From positions 199,001-263,000 of the forward strand of contig NZ_AMWJ02000007.1 in NCBI RefSeq assembly GCF_000319305.2: a stretch of 64,000 nt of DNA, given 5' to 3'. The notes under the pieces are model-generated. The model saw nothing but the letters and a program-made list of their open reading frames with translations. It was not told the DNA's origin and made no database searches. Both the position numbers and the translations under genes were made by a program. This document shows positions 41,967 to 51,886 of the stretch, one piece after another (within the stretch, counting starts at the first letter, position 1; every line of letters begins with the position of its first letter). Source of the stretch: Pseudomonas bharatica CSV86. GTDB lineage: Bacteria > Pseudomonadota > Gammaproteobacteria > Pseudomonadales > Pseudomonadaceae.

Positions 41967-43127
41967 TCAGTTGAACAACCCGTAGAAGAACAGGCGGATG
42001 CTATCCCACACCCGACGGAAGAAACCACCTTCCTCGACCGCGTCCAGCGCGATCAGGTCGGCGCTGTGAACGACATTGTCATCCAGTTTGACTTCCACTT
42101 TACCGATCACGTCACCTTTGGCGATCGGCGCCATCAGTTGCGGGTTCATGGTCATGCTGGCAGCCAGTTTTTTCAATTGGCCTTTAGGCAAGGTCATCGT
42201 CAGGTCTTCCGCCAGGCCGGCCTTGACCTGGCTGGTGGTGCCTTTCCACACCGGCGCCTGGGCCAGTTCGGTGCCCTTCTGGTAGAAGGTCTGGGTTTCG
42301 AAGAAGCGGAAGCCGTAGGTCAGCAGCTTCTGGGTCTCGGCAGCACGGGACTGCTCGCTGTTGGTGCCGAAGACCACGGCGATCAGGCGCATGCCGTCAC
42401 GTACGGCGGAGGACACCATGCAGTAGCCGGCTTCCTCGGTATGGCCGGTTTTAAGACCGTCGACGGTCTTGTCGCGCCACAGCAGCAGGTTGCGGTTCGG
42501 CTGCTTGATGTTGTTCCAGAAGAATTCCTTCTGCGAGTAGATCGCGTAGTGCGCCGGGTCTTCATGGATGATGGCTCGGGCCAGCAGCGCCATGTCGTGC
42601 GCCGAGGAGTAGTGCTCGGGGTTCGGCAGGCCGGTCGGGTTCATGAAGTGGCTGTTGGTCATGCCCAGGTCGGCAGCAGTCTTGTTCATCATGTCGGCGA
42701 AGGCGTCTTCGCTGCCGGCGATGTGCTCGGCCACGGCGACGCTGGCATCGTTGCCGGACTGGATGATGATGCCGTGCAACAGGTCGCTGACGCTGACCTG
42801 GGTGCCGACCTTGATGAACATCCGCGAACCGCCGGTACGCCAGGCGTTTTCACTGACGGTCACCGGATCGTTCTCGCCGATCTGGCCGCGGCGGATCTCC
42901 AGGGTGGCGATGTAGGCGGTCATCAACTTGGTCAGGCTCGCCGGAGGCAGGCGCTGGTCGCCATTGTTCTCGACCAGGATGTTGCCGCTGGAGGCTTCCA
43001 TGAGCACGTAGGACTTGGCTGCCAGTTGCGGCGGCGACGGCATCATCTGCTCGGCGGCGAACGCAGCCGGAGCGATCAGCAGCGGAACAAGCAGGCAAAG
43101 GCGTTTGGCAAAGGTGGTGATGTTCAT
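41967..43127 (-). CDS. dacC: D-alanyl-D-alanine carboxypeptidase (PBP5/6 family)
   Basis: 386 aa from the ATG at 43127. A signal peptide (cleaved about AFAAEQ) precedes penicillin-binding motifs SLTK (PPASLTKLMTAY), SGN (IIIQSGNDASVAVAEH) and KTG (DGLKTGHTEEAGYCM). A C-terminal PBP5_C domain and the amphipathic tail RRVWDSIRLFFYGLFN anchor it at the membrane. It trims terminal D-Ala from muropeptides. It follows rlpA, a septal cell-wall enzyme. Confidence 0.95.
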   Translation of the reverse strand: MNITTFAKRLCLLVPLLIAPAAFAAEQMMPSPPQLAAKSYVLMEASSGNILVENNGDQRLPPASLTKLMTAYIATLEIRRGQIGENDPVTVSENAWRTGGSRMFIKVGTQVSVSDLLHGIIIQSGNDASVAVAEHIAGSEDAFADMMNKTAADLGMTNSHFMNPTGLPNPEHYSSAHDMALLARAIIHEDPAHYAIYSQKEFFWNNIKQPNRNLLLWRDKTVDGLKTGHTEEAGYCMVSSAVRDGMRLIAVVFGTNSEQSRAAETQKLLTYGFRFFETQTFYQKGTELAQAPVWKGTTSQVKAGLAEDLTMTLPKGQLKKLAASMTMNPQLMAPIAKGDVIGKVEVKLDDNVVHSADLIALDAVEEGGFFRRVWDSIRLFFYGLFN

Positions 43128-43274
43128 CCGTCTCTCGAAATCGCTAATGGGCTTATGCCCCAAGGGGGCAAAACGTTAAAACGGGCTGCGGCAAAGCGTC
43201 GCGCCCTGGGGCAAAACCGCCATTGTACATGGCTGTATGCCCCCGCTACATGACAAACCGACCAGTCCCCCCGG

Positions 43275-44276
43275 TCAGTCCGCCGTAACTACCTTGGCCT
43301 GGCCCAGATTGGCCAGGCGTACGCTGTCCTGGGTTTGCTGGACTTCGCCCTGGCTGCGGATCGGGCCCAGGCGCACCCGGTGCAGGGTCTGCTGGTTGCG
43401 CACGATGGAACTGATGAACACCGGCGCGCTGACCATGCTGCTCAGCTTGGAGCGTAGCAACTCGGCGGCATCCGGGTTGGCGAACGCACCGACCTGCAGG
43501 TAGGTGCCACCGTTGGCCGGCAGGCTGTTGCTGGCCACCTGGACCGGCACCACGGCCGCGGCGTGCTGCTGCGGCGGCGGCGTCCATTGTTCGACAGTGC
43601 CGGTGCTGGCCGGGATCGAAGGGGCCTGGGCAACCTGCGGCTGCTCCAGCACCATCGGCGCCGGGCGCCCGCGCTGGGCCCACCACTGCTGCGGATCGAT
43701 ACCTTCGACGCGCACCCGGGCGGTACCGGTCTCGGCATAGCCGAGCTTCTTCGCCGCCGCGTAGGACAGGTCGATGATGCGATCGGAATAGAACGGGCCG
43801 CGATCGTTAACCCGCAGGATCACGCTGCGCTTGTTGTCCAGGTTGGTCACCTTGACGTAGGCCGGCAGCGGCAGGGTCTTGTGCGCCGCGCTCATGCCGT
43901 AGAGGTCGTAGACCTCTCCGTTGGCAGTGTTCTGCCCGTGGAACTTGGTGCCGTACCAGGACGCGGTGCCCTCGGCCACGTAGTTGCGCGAATCGGGGAT
44001 CGGGTAGTAGGTCTTGCCCAGCACCGTGTAGGGGTTGGCCTTGTAGTTGCCGGTATGCACGGTTGGGGTGGCATCGGGGATCTTCGACACGTCGACATCC
44101 CACCACGGCGCGCCATCCTTGTGGGCCCGGTTGATGTCCAGGCCCGGCTGGGAGCGGATGACGTTGCCACTGCTGGCACTCTGCGTCGGACGGCTTGAAG
44201 AACAGCTGACCAGCAGCGCGCCAACGGCGACACAGCCCAGCAGCTTGAGGGAAGTAGTGGAGAACAGTTCACGCAT
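43275..44276 (-). CDS. rlpA: RlpA septal-ring lytic transglycosylase lipoprotein
   Basis: 333 aa. Lipobox GALLVSCSSS (Cys about 25). The double-psi beta-barrel domain has GTASWYGTKFHGQNTANGE and MSAAHKTLPLPAYVKVTNL. A Pro-rich linker leads to a C-terminal SPOR domain (about 258-333, TYLQVGAFANPDAAELLRSK) that binds denuded glycans at the septum. It starts one base from the end of mltB. Confidence 0.95.
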   Translation of the reverse strand: MRELFSTTSLKLLGCVAVGALLVSCSSSRPTQSASSGNVIRSQPGLDINRAHKDGAPWWDVDVSKIPDATPTVHTGNYKANPYTVLGKTYYPIPDSRNYVAEGTASWYGTKFHGQNTANGEVYDLYGMSAAHKTLPLPAYVKVTNLDNKRSVILRVNDRGPFYSDRIIDLSYAAAKKLGYAETGTARVRVEGIDPQQWWAQRGRPAPMVLEQPQVAQAPSIPASTGTVEQWTPPPQQHAAAVVPVQVASNSLPANGGTYLQVGAFANPDAAELLRSKLSSMVSAPVFISSIVRNQQTLHRVRLGPIRSQGEVQQTQDSVRLANLGQAKVVTAD

Positions 44277-45286
44277 CAGCGGGCGCCCCTTGCCTGAACC
44301 AGCAGGTCTGAAAGTTGATGTACCGCCATGGCGTACATCACGCTGCGGTTATAGCGAGTGATCGCGTAGAAGTTCTTCAGGCCGAGCCAGTATTCGGGGC
44401 CATTGTCGCCTTCGAGCCGGAAAGCGGTGACCGGCAGATCATCGCGCAGCGCATCATGACTCGACCAGCCCAGTGCCCGCAACTCCCCCACCGTCCTGAC
44501 CGGCTCGATGCCCGGGCTCAGGCCTTCGTCGACCCGCTCGCCACGGACCATGGCGCGGCTCACCACCGGTTCGCCGGCCACCCAGCCATGGCGCTTGAAG
44601 TAGCTGGCGACGCTGCCGATGGCGTCGTCGGGGTTGTTCCAGATATTGATATGGCCGTCGCCGTCGAAGTCCACGGCGTAGGCACGGAAGCTGCTCGGCA
44701 TGAACTGCGGCAGGCCCATGGCCCCGGCATAGGAGCCTTTCAGGGTCAGCGGATCGACCTGCTCCTCGCGGGAGAGCAACAGGAACTCGCGCAGTTCCTT
44801 GCGGAAGAACGGAGCCCGCGGCGGGTAATCGAAGGCCAGGGTGGAAAGCGCATCGATCACCCGGTAGTTGCCGGTATTGCGGCCAAAAAAGGTTTCGACG
44901 CCGATGATCGACACGATCACCTGGGCCGGCACCCCGTATTCCTGCTCGGCGCGGGCCAGGGCCGCCTCGTGCTGGCGCCAGAAATCCACGCCGCGGGCAA
45001 CGCGGGCGTCGGTGAGGAACATCGGACGATATTCCTTCCATGGCTTGACCCGTTCCGCCGGACGCGAAATGGCGTCGAGGATCGCCTGCTTGCGTCGCAC
45101 GTCGCGGAACACGCCCATCAGTTGTTCACCGGCGAAGCCGTAGTCGCGGGTCATTTCCCCGACGAATTCGGCCACCTGCGGCGAGCCATCGTAGTCGCCG
45201 GCACTGGCCTGCTGGGCCGTGCCGAACAGACCAAGGAATCCCGCCAGGGGAACATAACGGGCCATCCAGCCCCGTACTGCTTGCAT
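44276..45286 (-). CDS. mltB: Lytic murein transglycosylase B
   Basis: 336 aa from the ATG at 45286 (AAGGTGA upstream). The signal peptide runs to QQASAGDY. The catalytic Glu lies in VSIIGVETFFGRNTGNYR, followed by GSYAGAMGLPQFMPSSFRAY and DFDGDGHINIWNNPDDAIGS. There is no peptidoglycan-binding domain, unlike the paralogue at 38506. It lies between rodA and rlpA in the elongation and shape cluster. Confidence 0.94.
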   Translation of the reverse strand: MQAVRGWMARYVPLAGFLGLFGTAQQASAGDYDGSPQVAEFVGEMTRDYGFAGEQLMGVFRDVRRKQAILDAISRPAERVKPWKEYRPMFLTDARVARGVDFWRQHEAALARAEQEYGVPAQVIVSIIGVETFFGRNTGNYRVIDALSTLAFDYPPRAPFFRKELREFLLLSREEQVDPLTLKGSYAGAMGLPQFMPSSFRAYAVDFDGDGHINIWNNPDDAIGSVASYFKRHGWVAGEPVVSRAMVRGERVDEGLSPGIEPVRTVGELRALGWSSHDALRDDLPVTAFRLEGDNGPEYWLGLKNFYAITRYNRSVMYAMAVHQLSDLLVQARGAR

Positions 45287-45303
45287 CGAGAAATTCACCT
45301 TGA

Positions 45304-46448
45304 TCAAACCTGCGCGATCCATTTGCGGTGGGTATGGATCGACATGAGAACGCCAAACGCTGACAGCAGCGTCACCAGCGAAGTTCCACCGTAGCTAATG
45401 AAGGGCAGCGGTACGCCCACCACGGGCAGCAAACCGCTGACCATGCCGATATTGACGAAGACATAAACGAAGAAGGTCATGGTCAGGCTGCCGGCCAGCA
45501 GCTTGCCGAACAGGGTCTGGGCCTGCGCGGTGATCACCAGCCCGCGACCGATCAACAGCAGGTAGATCAGCAGCAGCGCACAGATGCCCACCAGGCCGAA
45601 CTCCTCGCCGAGCACGGCGATGATGAAGTCGGTATGGCTTTCCGGGAGGAAGTCCAGGTGCGACTGGGTACCCAGCAGCCAGCCCTTGCCGAATACCCCG
45701 CCGGAGCCGATCGCGGCCTTGGATTGGATGATGTTCCAGCCAGTCCCCAGGGGATCGCTTTCCGGGTCGAGGAAGGTAAGCACGCGCTGTTTCTGGTAGT
45801 CGTGCATGACGAAGAACCACATCGCCACGGCAACCGGCACTGCCGCAGCTACCACGCTGATGATCCAGCGCCAGCGCAGGCCGCCCATGAACAGGACGAA
45901 GGCCCCGGAGGCAAGGATCAGCAGTGCGGTACCCAGGTCCGGCTGGCGAACGATAAGGATGAAGGGGATGCCGATGAGAATCAGGCTGATCAGCACATGC
46001 TTCAGATGCGGCGGCAGCGTGCGCTTGGACAGGTACCAGGCGATGGTCGCCGGCATGATGATCTTGAGGAACTCCGAAGGCTGGAAGCGGATCACCCCGG
46101 GGATATTGATCCAGCGCGTCGCCCCATGGCGTTGTGGCCCATGATGTCCACCACGACCAGCAGTGTCACCCCGACCACATAGGCCAGCGGCACCCAGCGT
46201 GCCATGAAGCGCGGTTCCAGTTGGGCGATGACGAACATCGAGACCAGGCCGATACCGAAGGATGACGCCTGCTTGAGCAGCAGGTCCCAGTTCTTGCCGC
46301 TGGCCGAATAGAGGACGAACAGGCTGCCGGCAGCGAGGGTCAGCAGCAGGACCAGCAGCGGGCCATCGACATGGATGCGCTGCAGGAAGCTGGCGCGGCG
46401 GCGCATCACGTCCTCGCTGGACAGCATGCGGTCGAAATTACTCTTCAC
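45304..46448 (-). pseudogene. rodA: Rod-shape peptidoglycan polymerase RodA, frameshifted
   Basis: Intact reading 381 aa, about ten membrane helices (SEDS family). The first part (to GHNAMG) is in one frame and the rest (from IRFQPSEFLKIIMPATIAW) in another. One extra base in the run 46122-46125 gives GHNAMGATRWINIPGVIRFQ, the family sequence. RodA polymerises glycan with PBP2, encoded just upstream (ATGA overlap). Loss of rodA would be very costly, so the break is most likely a sequence error. Confidence 0.92.
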
Positions 46449-48337
46449 TGGGCCGATTCCTGGGCAACGGAGGCGTTGGGGGCGTATTCGGGCTTGAGGC
46501 GGCCACTTTCATCCAGCAGCCAGGCGTCCATGACCTGGCGCAGTACCGGGGCGGCGACGCCGGATCCGGACTCGCCGTTCTCGACCATTACCGAAATCAC
46601 GATCTTCGGATCCTCGGCCGGGGCGAAGCCGACGAACAGGGCGTGGTCGCGATGGCGTTCCTGGACCTTGCTGCGGTCGTACTTTTCACCCTGCTTGATG
46701 GCGACGACCTGGGCGGTACCGCTCTTGCCGGCAATGCGGTACTGCGCGCCGATGGCCGCCTTGCGCGCGGTACCCCGGGCGCCCTGCATCACCTGCTCCA
46801 TGCCATGGGTGACCCTGGCCCAGTCGGCCTTGTCGCGCAGGACAATGTCTTCCATCGGGTTCGGATCCACCGGCGGCTGGCCTTCGATGCTCTTGGCCAG
46901 GTGCGGACGGTTCCACTTGCCCTTGCTGGCGATCAGTGCGGTGGCCTGGGCCAGTTGCAGCGGTGTGGCCTGCATGTAGCCCTGGCCGATACCGAGGATC
47001 AGGGTCTCGCCGGGGAACCAGGCCTGGCGACGGGTCGCACGTTTCCATTCGCGCGACGGCATCAGCCCCGGCGACTCCTCGAACATGTCGAGGGCGACCT
47101 TCTGCCCGATGCCGAAGCGGTTCATGTAGCTGGACAGCTTGTCGATGCCCATCTTGTGCGCAAGGTCATAGAAGTAGGTGTCGTTGGAACGCATGATCGC
47201 CGTGTCGAGATCGACCCAGCCATCGCCGGTGCGGTTCCAGTTGCGGTACTTGTGGTCGTAGTTGGGCAACTGGTAGTAGCCCGGGTCGAACACCCGGGTG
47301 GACGGGGTCACGGCTCCGGAATCCAGGCCGGCGATGGCAACTGCCGGCTTGATGGTCGAACCCGGCGGGTACAGGCCGCGCAGTACGCGGTTGAACAACG
47401 GCCGGTCGATGGAATCGCGCAGCTCGGCGTAGGCCTTGAAGCTGATGCCGGTCACGAACAGGTTCGGGTCGAAGCTGGGCTGGCTGACCATCGCCAGCAC
47501 CTCGCCGGTGCGCGGGTCGAGCGCGACGATCGCCCCCCGGCGGCCGCCCAGGGCTTGTTCGGCGGCTTCCTGCAGCTTGATGTCGAGGCTGAGGACGATG
47601 TCCTTGCCAGGAATCGGGTCGGTACGCTTGAGCACGCGCAGGACGCGACCGCGGGCGTTGGTCTCGACTTCCTCGTAGCCCACCTGGCCGTGCAGTTCAT
47701 CCTCGTAGAAGCGCTCGATACCGGTCTTGCCGATATGGTGGGTGCCGCTGTAGTTGACCGGGTCGAGGGTCTTCAGCTCTTTTTCGTTGATGCGCCCGAC
47801 ATAGCCTACCGAATGGGCGAAGTGCGCACCCTGTGGATAGTGCCGCACCAGTTGCGCCACCACTTCCACGCCGGGCAGGCGGAACTGGTTCACCGCGATC
47901 CGGGCGATCTGTTCTTCGGTCAGTTCGAACAGGATCGGCACCGGCTCGAACGGCCGACGCCCCTGCCGCATGCGCTTTTCGAACAGCGCGCGGTCGTCCG
48001 GAGTCAGTTCCAGCACCTCGACGATCACATCGAGCACCTGCTGCCAGTCGCCGGAACGCTCGCGGGTCATGCTCAGGCTGAAGCTGGGCCGGTTGTCGGC
48101 GATGATCACGCCGTTACGGTCGAAGATCAGCCCGCGGGTCGGCGGAATCGGCTGCACATGCACCCGGTTGTTTTCCGACAGCGTGGAGTGATAGTCGTAC
48201 TGGATCACCTGCAGGTAGTACAGCCGGGCGATCAGTACGCAGATCAGCAGCAGGATCGCCACCGCGCCGACCACGACGCGGCTACGCACCAGACGGGCGT
48301 CTTTCTCGTGGTCCTTGAGGCGGATCGGCTGCGACAT
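46445..48337 (-). CDS. pbpA: Penicillin-binding protein 2
   Basis: 630 aa. One N-terminal membrane helix (about 22-42), a pedestal domain and a transpeptidase domain with SxxK (PPGSTIKPAVAIAGL), SxN (MRSNDTYFYDLAHKMG) and KSGTAQV. It cross-links side-wall peptidoglycan with RodA. The gene order rlmH-pbpA-rodA-mltB-rlpA-dacC is the usual Pseudomonas cell-wall cluster. Confidence 0.96.
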   Translation of the reverse strand: MSQPIRLKDHEKDARLVRSRVVVGAVAILLLICVLIARLYYLQVIQYDYHSTLSENNRVHVQPIPPTRGLIFDRNGVIIADNRPSFSLSMTRERSGDWQQVLDVIVEVLELTPDDRALFEKRMRQGRRPFEPVPILFELTEEQIARIAVNQFRLPGVEVVAQLVRHYPQGAHFAHSVGYVGRINEKELKTLDPVNYSGTHHIGKTGIERFYEDELHGQVGYEEVETNARGRVLRVLKRTDPIPGKDIVLSLDIKLQEAAEQALGGRRGAIVALDPRTGEVLAMVSQPSFDPNLFVTGISFKAYAELRDSIDRPLFNRVLRGLYPPGSTIKPAVAIAGLDSGAVTPSTRVFDPGYYQLPNYDHKYRNWNRTGDGWVDLDTAIMRSNDTYFYDLAHKMGIDKLSSYMNRFGIGQKVALDMFEESPGLMPSREWKRATRRQAWFPGETLILGIGQGYMQATPLQLAQATALIASKGKWNRPHLAKSIEGQPPVDPNPMEDIVLRDKADWARVTHGMEQVMQGARGTARKAAIGAQYRIAGKSGTAQVVAIKQGEKYDRSKVQERHRDHALFVGFAPAEDPKIVISVMVENGESGSGVAAPVLRQVMDAWLLDESGRLKPEYAPNASVAQESAQ

Positions 48338-48353
48338 TGAAAAGGCTTACGGC

Positions 48354-48821
48354 TTATTTGTGGTAAGGGTGCCCGGACAGAACCGTCCAGGCGCGATAGA
48401 TCTGTTCGCCGATCAGTATCCGTACCAAGGGATGCGGCAGGGTCAGCGGCGACAGCGACCAGCGCTGCTCGCTGCGCGCACAGACCTCCGGTGCCAGCCC
48501 TTCCGGTCCGCCGACCATGAGGTTGACGGTGCGCGAGTCCAACCGCCAGCGGTCCAGCTCGACCGCCAGTTGCTCCGTGCTCCAGGGCTTGCCATGGACC
48601 TCCAGGGTAACGATGCGCTCCCCCGGCTGGACCTTGGCCAGCATGGCCTCGCCCTCCTGACGGATCAGGCGGGCGACGTCGGCGTTCTTGCCCCGGGTAT
48701 TGAGCGGGATTTCCACCAGTTCCAGGGACAGCTCCGACGGCAGGCGCTTGGCATATTCATGCCAGCCTTCCTCGACCCACTTGGGCATGCGCGAGCCGAC
48801 CGCGATCAATCGCAGACGCAC
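48354..48821 (-). CDS. rlmH: 23S rRNA pseudouridine-1915 N3-methyltransferase
   Basis: 155 aa SPOUT methyltransferase, full length. MRLRLIAVGSRMPKWVEEGW starts the protein. The knot contains LMVGGPEGLAPEVCARS and the C terminus LTLPHPLVRILIGEQIYRAW. It methylates the pseudouridine at position 1915 of 23S rRNA. It precedes pbpA by 16 bp. Confidence 0.96.
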   Translation of the reverse strand: MRLRLIAVGSRMPKWVEEGWHEYAKRLPSELSLELVEIPLNTRGKNADVARLIRQEGEAMLAKVQPGERIVTLEVHGKPWSTEQLAVELDRWRLDSRTVNLMVGGPEGLAPEVCARSEQRWSLSPLTLPHPLVRILIGEQIYRAWTVLSGHPYHK

Positions 48822-48830
48822 GGCGCTACC

Positions 48831-49253
48831 TCAGTCCAGGTCTTTGTTGAGCTTGGCGAAATGCTCATGGGTGTTTTCCGGGCTATGGTGCTTGCCATCG
48901 GCGGCACGGCTCTGCTCGGCACCCAGCCACAGGCGTTCCAGGTCGTAGAACTGGCGGGCGGCGGCGGTCATCATGTGCACGATGACGTCGTTCAGGTCGA
49001 GCAGGACCCAGTCGCTGTCGCCCTTGCCTTCCTCACCCAGGGGCATCACGCCTTGCTGCTTGACGATCTCGCGGACCTTCTCGGCCATCGCGTTGATCTG
49101 CCGGTTGGAGGTACCGGTGGCGATGATCATGTAGTCGGTCAGGCTGTGCTTGGCGCGTACGTCGATAACCTGGATGTCCTGTGCCTTGACTTCTTCCAGG
49201 GCCGACTTGGCCAGTTGGACCAGCTCTTCGCCGGTGATTTTCTGCTTGGTCAT
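48831..49253 (-). CDS. rsfS: Ribosome silencing factor RsfS
   Basis: 140 aa from the ATG at 49253; the frame is open upstream only through nadD-shadow sequence. VIDVRAKHSLTDYMIIATGTSNRQ, SDWVLLDLNDVIVHMM and QFYDLERLW are the family motifs. A 30-residue tail is typical of Pseudomonas. It binds uL14 and blocks subunit joining in starvation. Confidence 0.95.
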   Translation of the reverse strand: MTKQKITGEELVQLAKSALEEVKAQDIQVIDVRAKHSLTDYMIIATGTSNRQINAMAEKVREIVKQQGVMPLGEEGKGDSDWVLLDLNDVIVHMMTAAARQFYDLERLWLGAEQSRAADGKHHSPENTHEHFAKLNKDLD

Positions 49254-49303
49254 ATAAAACTCGTTCAACTCATTGATAGCGGCGCCCATGGGCGCCTGCC
49301 GCT

Positions 49304-49957
49304 CTACGCACGATAAAGGCCGTGCGTCTCGATATAGGCCAGTACTGCGTCCGGCACCAGGAACCTCACCGACTTGCCGCTGGCCAGCAGCTGCCGGATC
49401 TGCGTGGCGGACACCGAAAGCGGCGTCTGCCAGACGAACGAAATGTTCCCCGCCGGGCCGGACATGGCGGTGGGATCGCTCTCCGAGCGCGCAGCCAGCA
49501 GGTTGCGCAGCTCGTCTGGGGGTTCTATGTCGGCATCCGGACGTTGCAGGACCAGGATGTGACAGTGTTTCAGCAACTCTTCCCAGCGGTGCCAGCCGGG
49601 CAGGCCGCAAAAGGCATCCCAGCCCATCAGCAGGAAAAGCTGGTCGCCGGCGCCCAGTTCGGCGCGCAACGACTCCAGGGTGTCGATGCTGTACGACGGT
49701 TTGTCCCGCAACAGCTCGCGGTCATCCACGCTCAGCCGTTCGACACCGGCCACTGCGCAACGCACCATGGCCAGGCGATCCTGCGCCGCTACCTGCGGGG
49801 TATCGCGGTGTGGCGGGCGGGCGTTCGGCAACAGGCGCAGCTCGTCCAGGCCCATGAACTCGGCCACTTCCAGCGCGCTGCGCAGGTGGCCGATGTGCAC
49901 CGGATCGAAGGTGCCGCCAAGGATGCCGATCCGCCGGATCGCCGGGGCCTTGCTCAA
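49304..49957 (-). CDS. nadD: Nicotinate-nucleotide adenylyltransferase
   Basis: 217 aa. The nucleotidyltransferase motif GGTFDPVHIGHLRSALE, LPNARPPHR, and the C-terminal SVSATQIRQLLASGKSVRFL are present. It makes deamido-NAD from NaMN. It lies between proA (4 bp) and rsfS. Confidence 0.96.
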   Translation of the reverse strand: MSKAPAIRRIGILGGTFDPVHIGHLRSALEVAEFMGLDELRLLPNARPPHRDTPQVAAQDRLAMVRCAVAGVERLSVDDRELLRDKPSYSIDTLESLRAELGAGDQLFLLMGWDAFCGLPGWHRWEELLKHCHILVLQRPDADIEPPDELRNLLAARSESDPTAMSGPAGNISFVWQTPLSVSATQIRQLLASGKSVRFLVPDAVLAYIETHGLYRA

Positions 49958-49961
49958 CGGG

Positions 49962-51230
49962 TCAGGACTCCTGGCCGCGCAACTGGCCGTCGCCGACGAC
50001 TACGTATTTCTCGCAGGTCAGGCCTTCCAGGCCGACCGGGCCGCGGGCGTGCAGTTTGTCGGTGGAAATGCCGATTTCTGCGCCCAGGCCATACTCGAAG
50101 CCATCGGCGAAGCAGGTCGGGGTGTTGATCATCACGGAAGCCGAATCCACCTCGGCAACGAAGCGCCGGGCCAGGCCCTGGTGCTCGGTGACGATGGCGT
50201 CGGTGTGGTGCGAACCATAGTGGTTGATATGCTCGATCGCCGCGTCGATGCCATCGACGATGCGAATCGACAGGATCGCTGCCAGGTACTCGGTGCTCCA
50301 GTCTTCTTCGCTCGCAGGCGCGGCTTCGATGACCATGCGGGTACGCTCGCAACCACGCAGTTCTACGCCTTTCTCACGGAACTGGCGGGCCATTTCCGGC
50401 AGGAATTCGGCAGCGATGCTCGAATCCACCAGCAGCGTCTCCATCGCGCCACAGATACCGTAGCGGTAGGTCTTGGCGTTGAAGGCGATGCGCCAGGCCT
50501 TGTCCAGCTCGGCGTGCTCGCCGACATACACGTGGCAGATGCCGTCCAGGTGCTTGATCACCGGGACGCGGGCGTCACGGCTGATGCGCTCGATCAGGCC
50601 CTTGCCGCCGCGCGGAACGATGACGTCGACGAACTCCGGCATGCTGATGAGCGCGCCCACCGCCTCGCGGTCGGTGACTTCCACCACCTGGACCACCGCA
50701 GCCGGCAGGCCGGCCTCGGCCAGGCCGCGCTGGATGCAGGCGGCAATGGCACGGTTGGAATGGATGGCCTCGGAGCCGCCGCGCAGGATGGTGGCGTTAC
50801 CCGATTTGAGGCACAGGCTCGCGGCATCGATGGTCACGTTCGGCCGCGACTCGTAGATGATCCCGATCACGCCCAAGGGCACGCGCATCTTGCCGACCTG
50901 GATACCCGACGGCCGGTAACTCATGTCGCGGATCGCACCCACCGGGTCCGGCAGGCTGGCGACCTGGCGCAGACCGACGATCATGCCGTCGATGCGTGCC
51001 GGGGTCAGGGCCAGGCGATCGAGCAGGGCCGGCTCCAGGCCGTTGGCCCGGCCGGCGGCCAGGTCCAGCTCGTTGGCTGCGGACAGTTCGGCGCGAGCCG
51101 CGTCCAGGGCGTTGGCGGCAGCGTGCAGCGCGCGGTTCTTCTGCGCGGTGCTGGCACGGCCGATAACGCGGGACGCCTCGCGGGCGGCGCGACCCAGGCG
51201 GGTCATGTAGTCAAGAACGGACTCAGTCAT
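49962..51230 (-). CDS. proA: Glutamate-5-semialdehyde dehydrogenase
   Basis: 422 aa from the ATG at 51230. Aldehyde-dehydrogenase fold: VPLGVIGIIYESRPNVTIDA, NATILRGGSEAIHSN, VPRGGKGLIERI and the catalytic Cys in RYGICGAMETLLVD (family cysteine about residue 260-270). It reduces gamma-glutamyl phosphate in proline synthesis. Its upstream gap holds the REP array. Confidence 0.96.
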   Translation of the reverse strand: MTESVLDYMTRLGRAAREASRVIGRASTAQKNRALHAAANALDAARAELSAANELDLAAGRANGLEPALLDRLALTPARIDGMIVGLRQVASLPDPVGAIRDMSYRPSGIQVGKMRVPLGVIGIIYESRPNVTIDAASLCLKSGNATILRGGSEAIHSNRAIAACIQRGLAEAGLPAAVVQVVEVTDREAVGALISMPEFVDVIVPRGGKGLIERISRDARVPVIKHLDGICHVYVGEHAELDKAWRIAFNAKTYRYGICGAMETLLVDSSIAAEFLPEMARQFREKGVELRGCERTRMVIEAAPASEEDWSTEYLAAILSIRIVDGIDAAIEHINHYGSHHTDAIVTEHQGLARRFVAEVDSASVMINTPTCFADGFEYGLGAEIGISTDKLHARGPVGLEGLTCEKYVVVGDGQLRGQES

Positions 51231-51352
51231 GGGGCTCAGTGTCTTGGCGAAGGGGAAAATCGGACGAGTATAACTGTCATGGGGTTGTACGCCCAGCGGT
51301 GACAGTCGGATGGTAGGAAGCGAGCCGCAGATTTTCCTTCCCCGCACTGCCC

Positions 51353-51793
51353 CCGTGGGAGCTGGCTTGCCAGCGATGAGGCCAGACCTGACAACATCAT
51401 TGCCCTGGCCGGCCCTATCGCCGGCAAGCCAGCTCCCACAGGGATCGCATGCACCGCTTGAACCTGCGATTTACCTGCTTCATTTCCCTGAGATACAGAG
51501 CAAATCCCAGAAGCACTGCGGATCCTGTGGGACCAGTTCAGCTTGCCAGCGATGCGGTCAGGCCTGACAACACCGTTGCCCTTGCCGGCCCTATCGCTGG
51601 CAAGCCAGCTCCCACAGGGATCGCATGCACCGCTTGAACCTGCGATTTACCTGCTTCATTTCCCTGAGATACAGAGCAAATCCCTGAAGCACTGCGGATC
51701 CTGTGGGAGCTGGCTTGCCAGCGATGAGGCCAGACCTGACAACACCATTGCCCTTGCCGGCCCTATCGCTGGCAAGCCAGCTCCCACAGGGTT
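51353..51793. repeat. Tandem array of REP pairs, about 176-bp period, 2.5 units
   Basis: REP units on the plus strand begin at 51355, 51527 and 51703 (172 and 176 bp apart), each followed by a facing unit. The non-REP filler (CATGCACCGCTTGAACCTGC and CTTCATTTCCCTGAGATACA) is repeated almost identically, so a REP pair plus flank was duplicated. The middle forward unit is damaged (GTGGGACCAGTTCAGCTTGC). It fills most of the 656-bp gap between proA and mpg. Confidence 0.9.
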
Positions 51794-51886
51794 CTCTGTC
51801 GCCTGGGATAACGCGCTCTTCGTTCAGCCTGGATAAAGGAAGAAGTTGCTATCATCCCGGCCTCATTTCCCCATTCCAGAGCCACG

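Noticed and set aside
51353..51793. Possible CRISPR array
   Set aside because: The repeats are paired in opposite orientation, have a period near 176 bp and nearly identical filler, which fits REP units and not spacers. No cas genes are seen.
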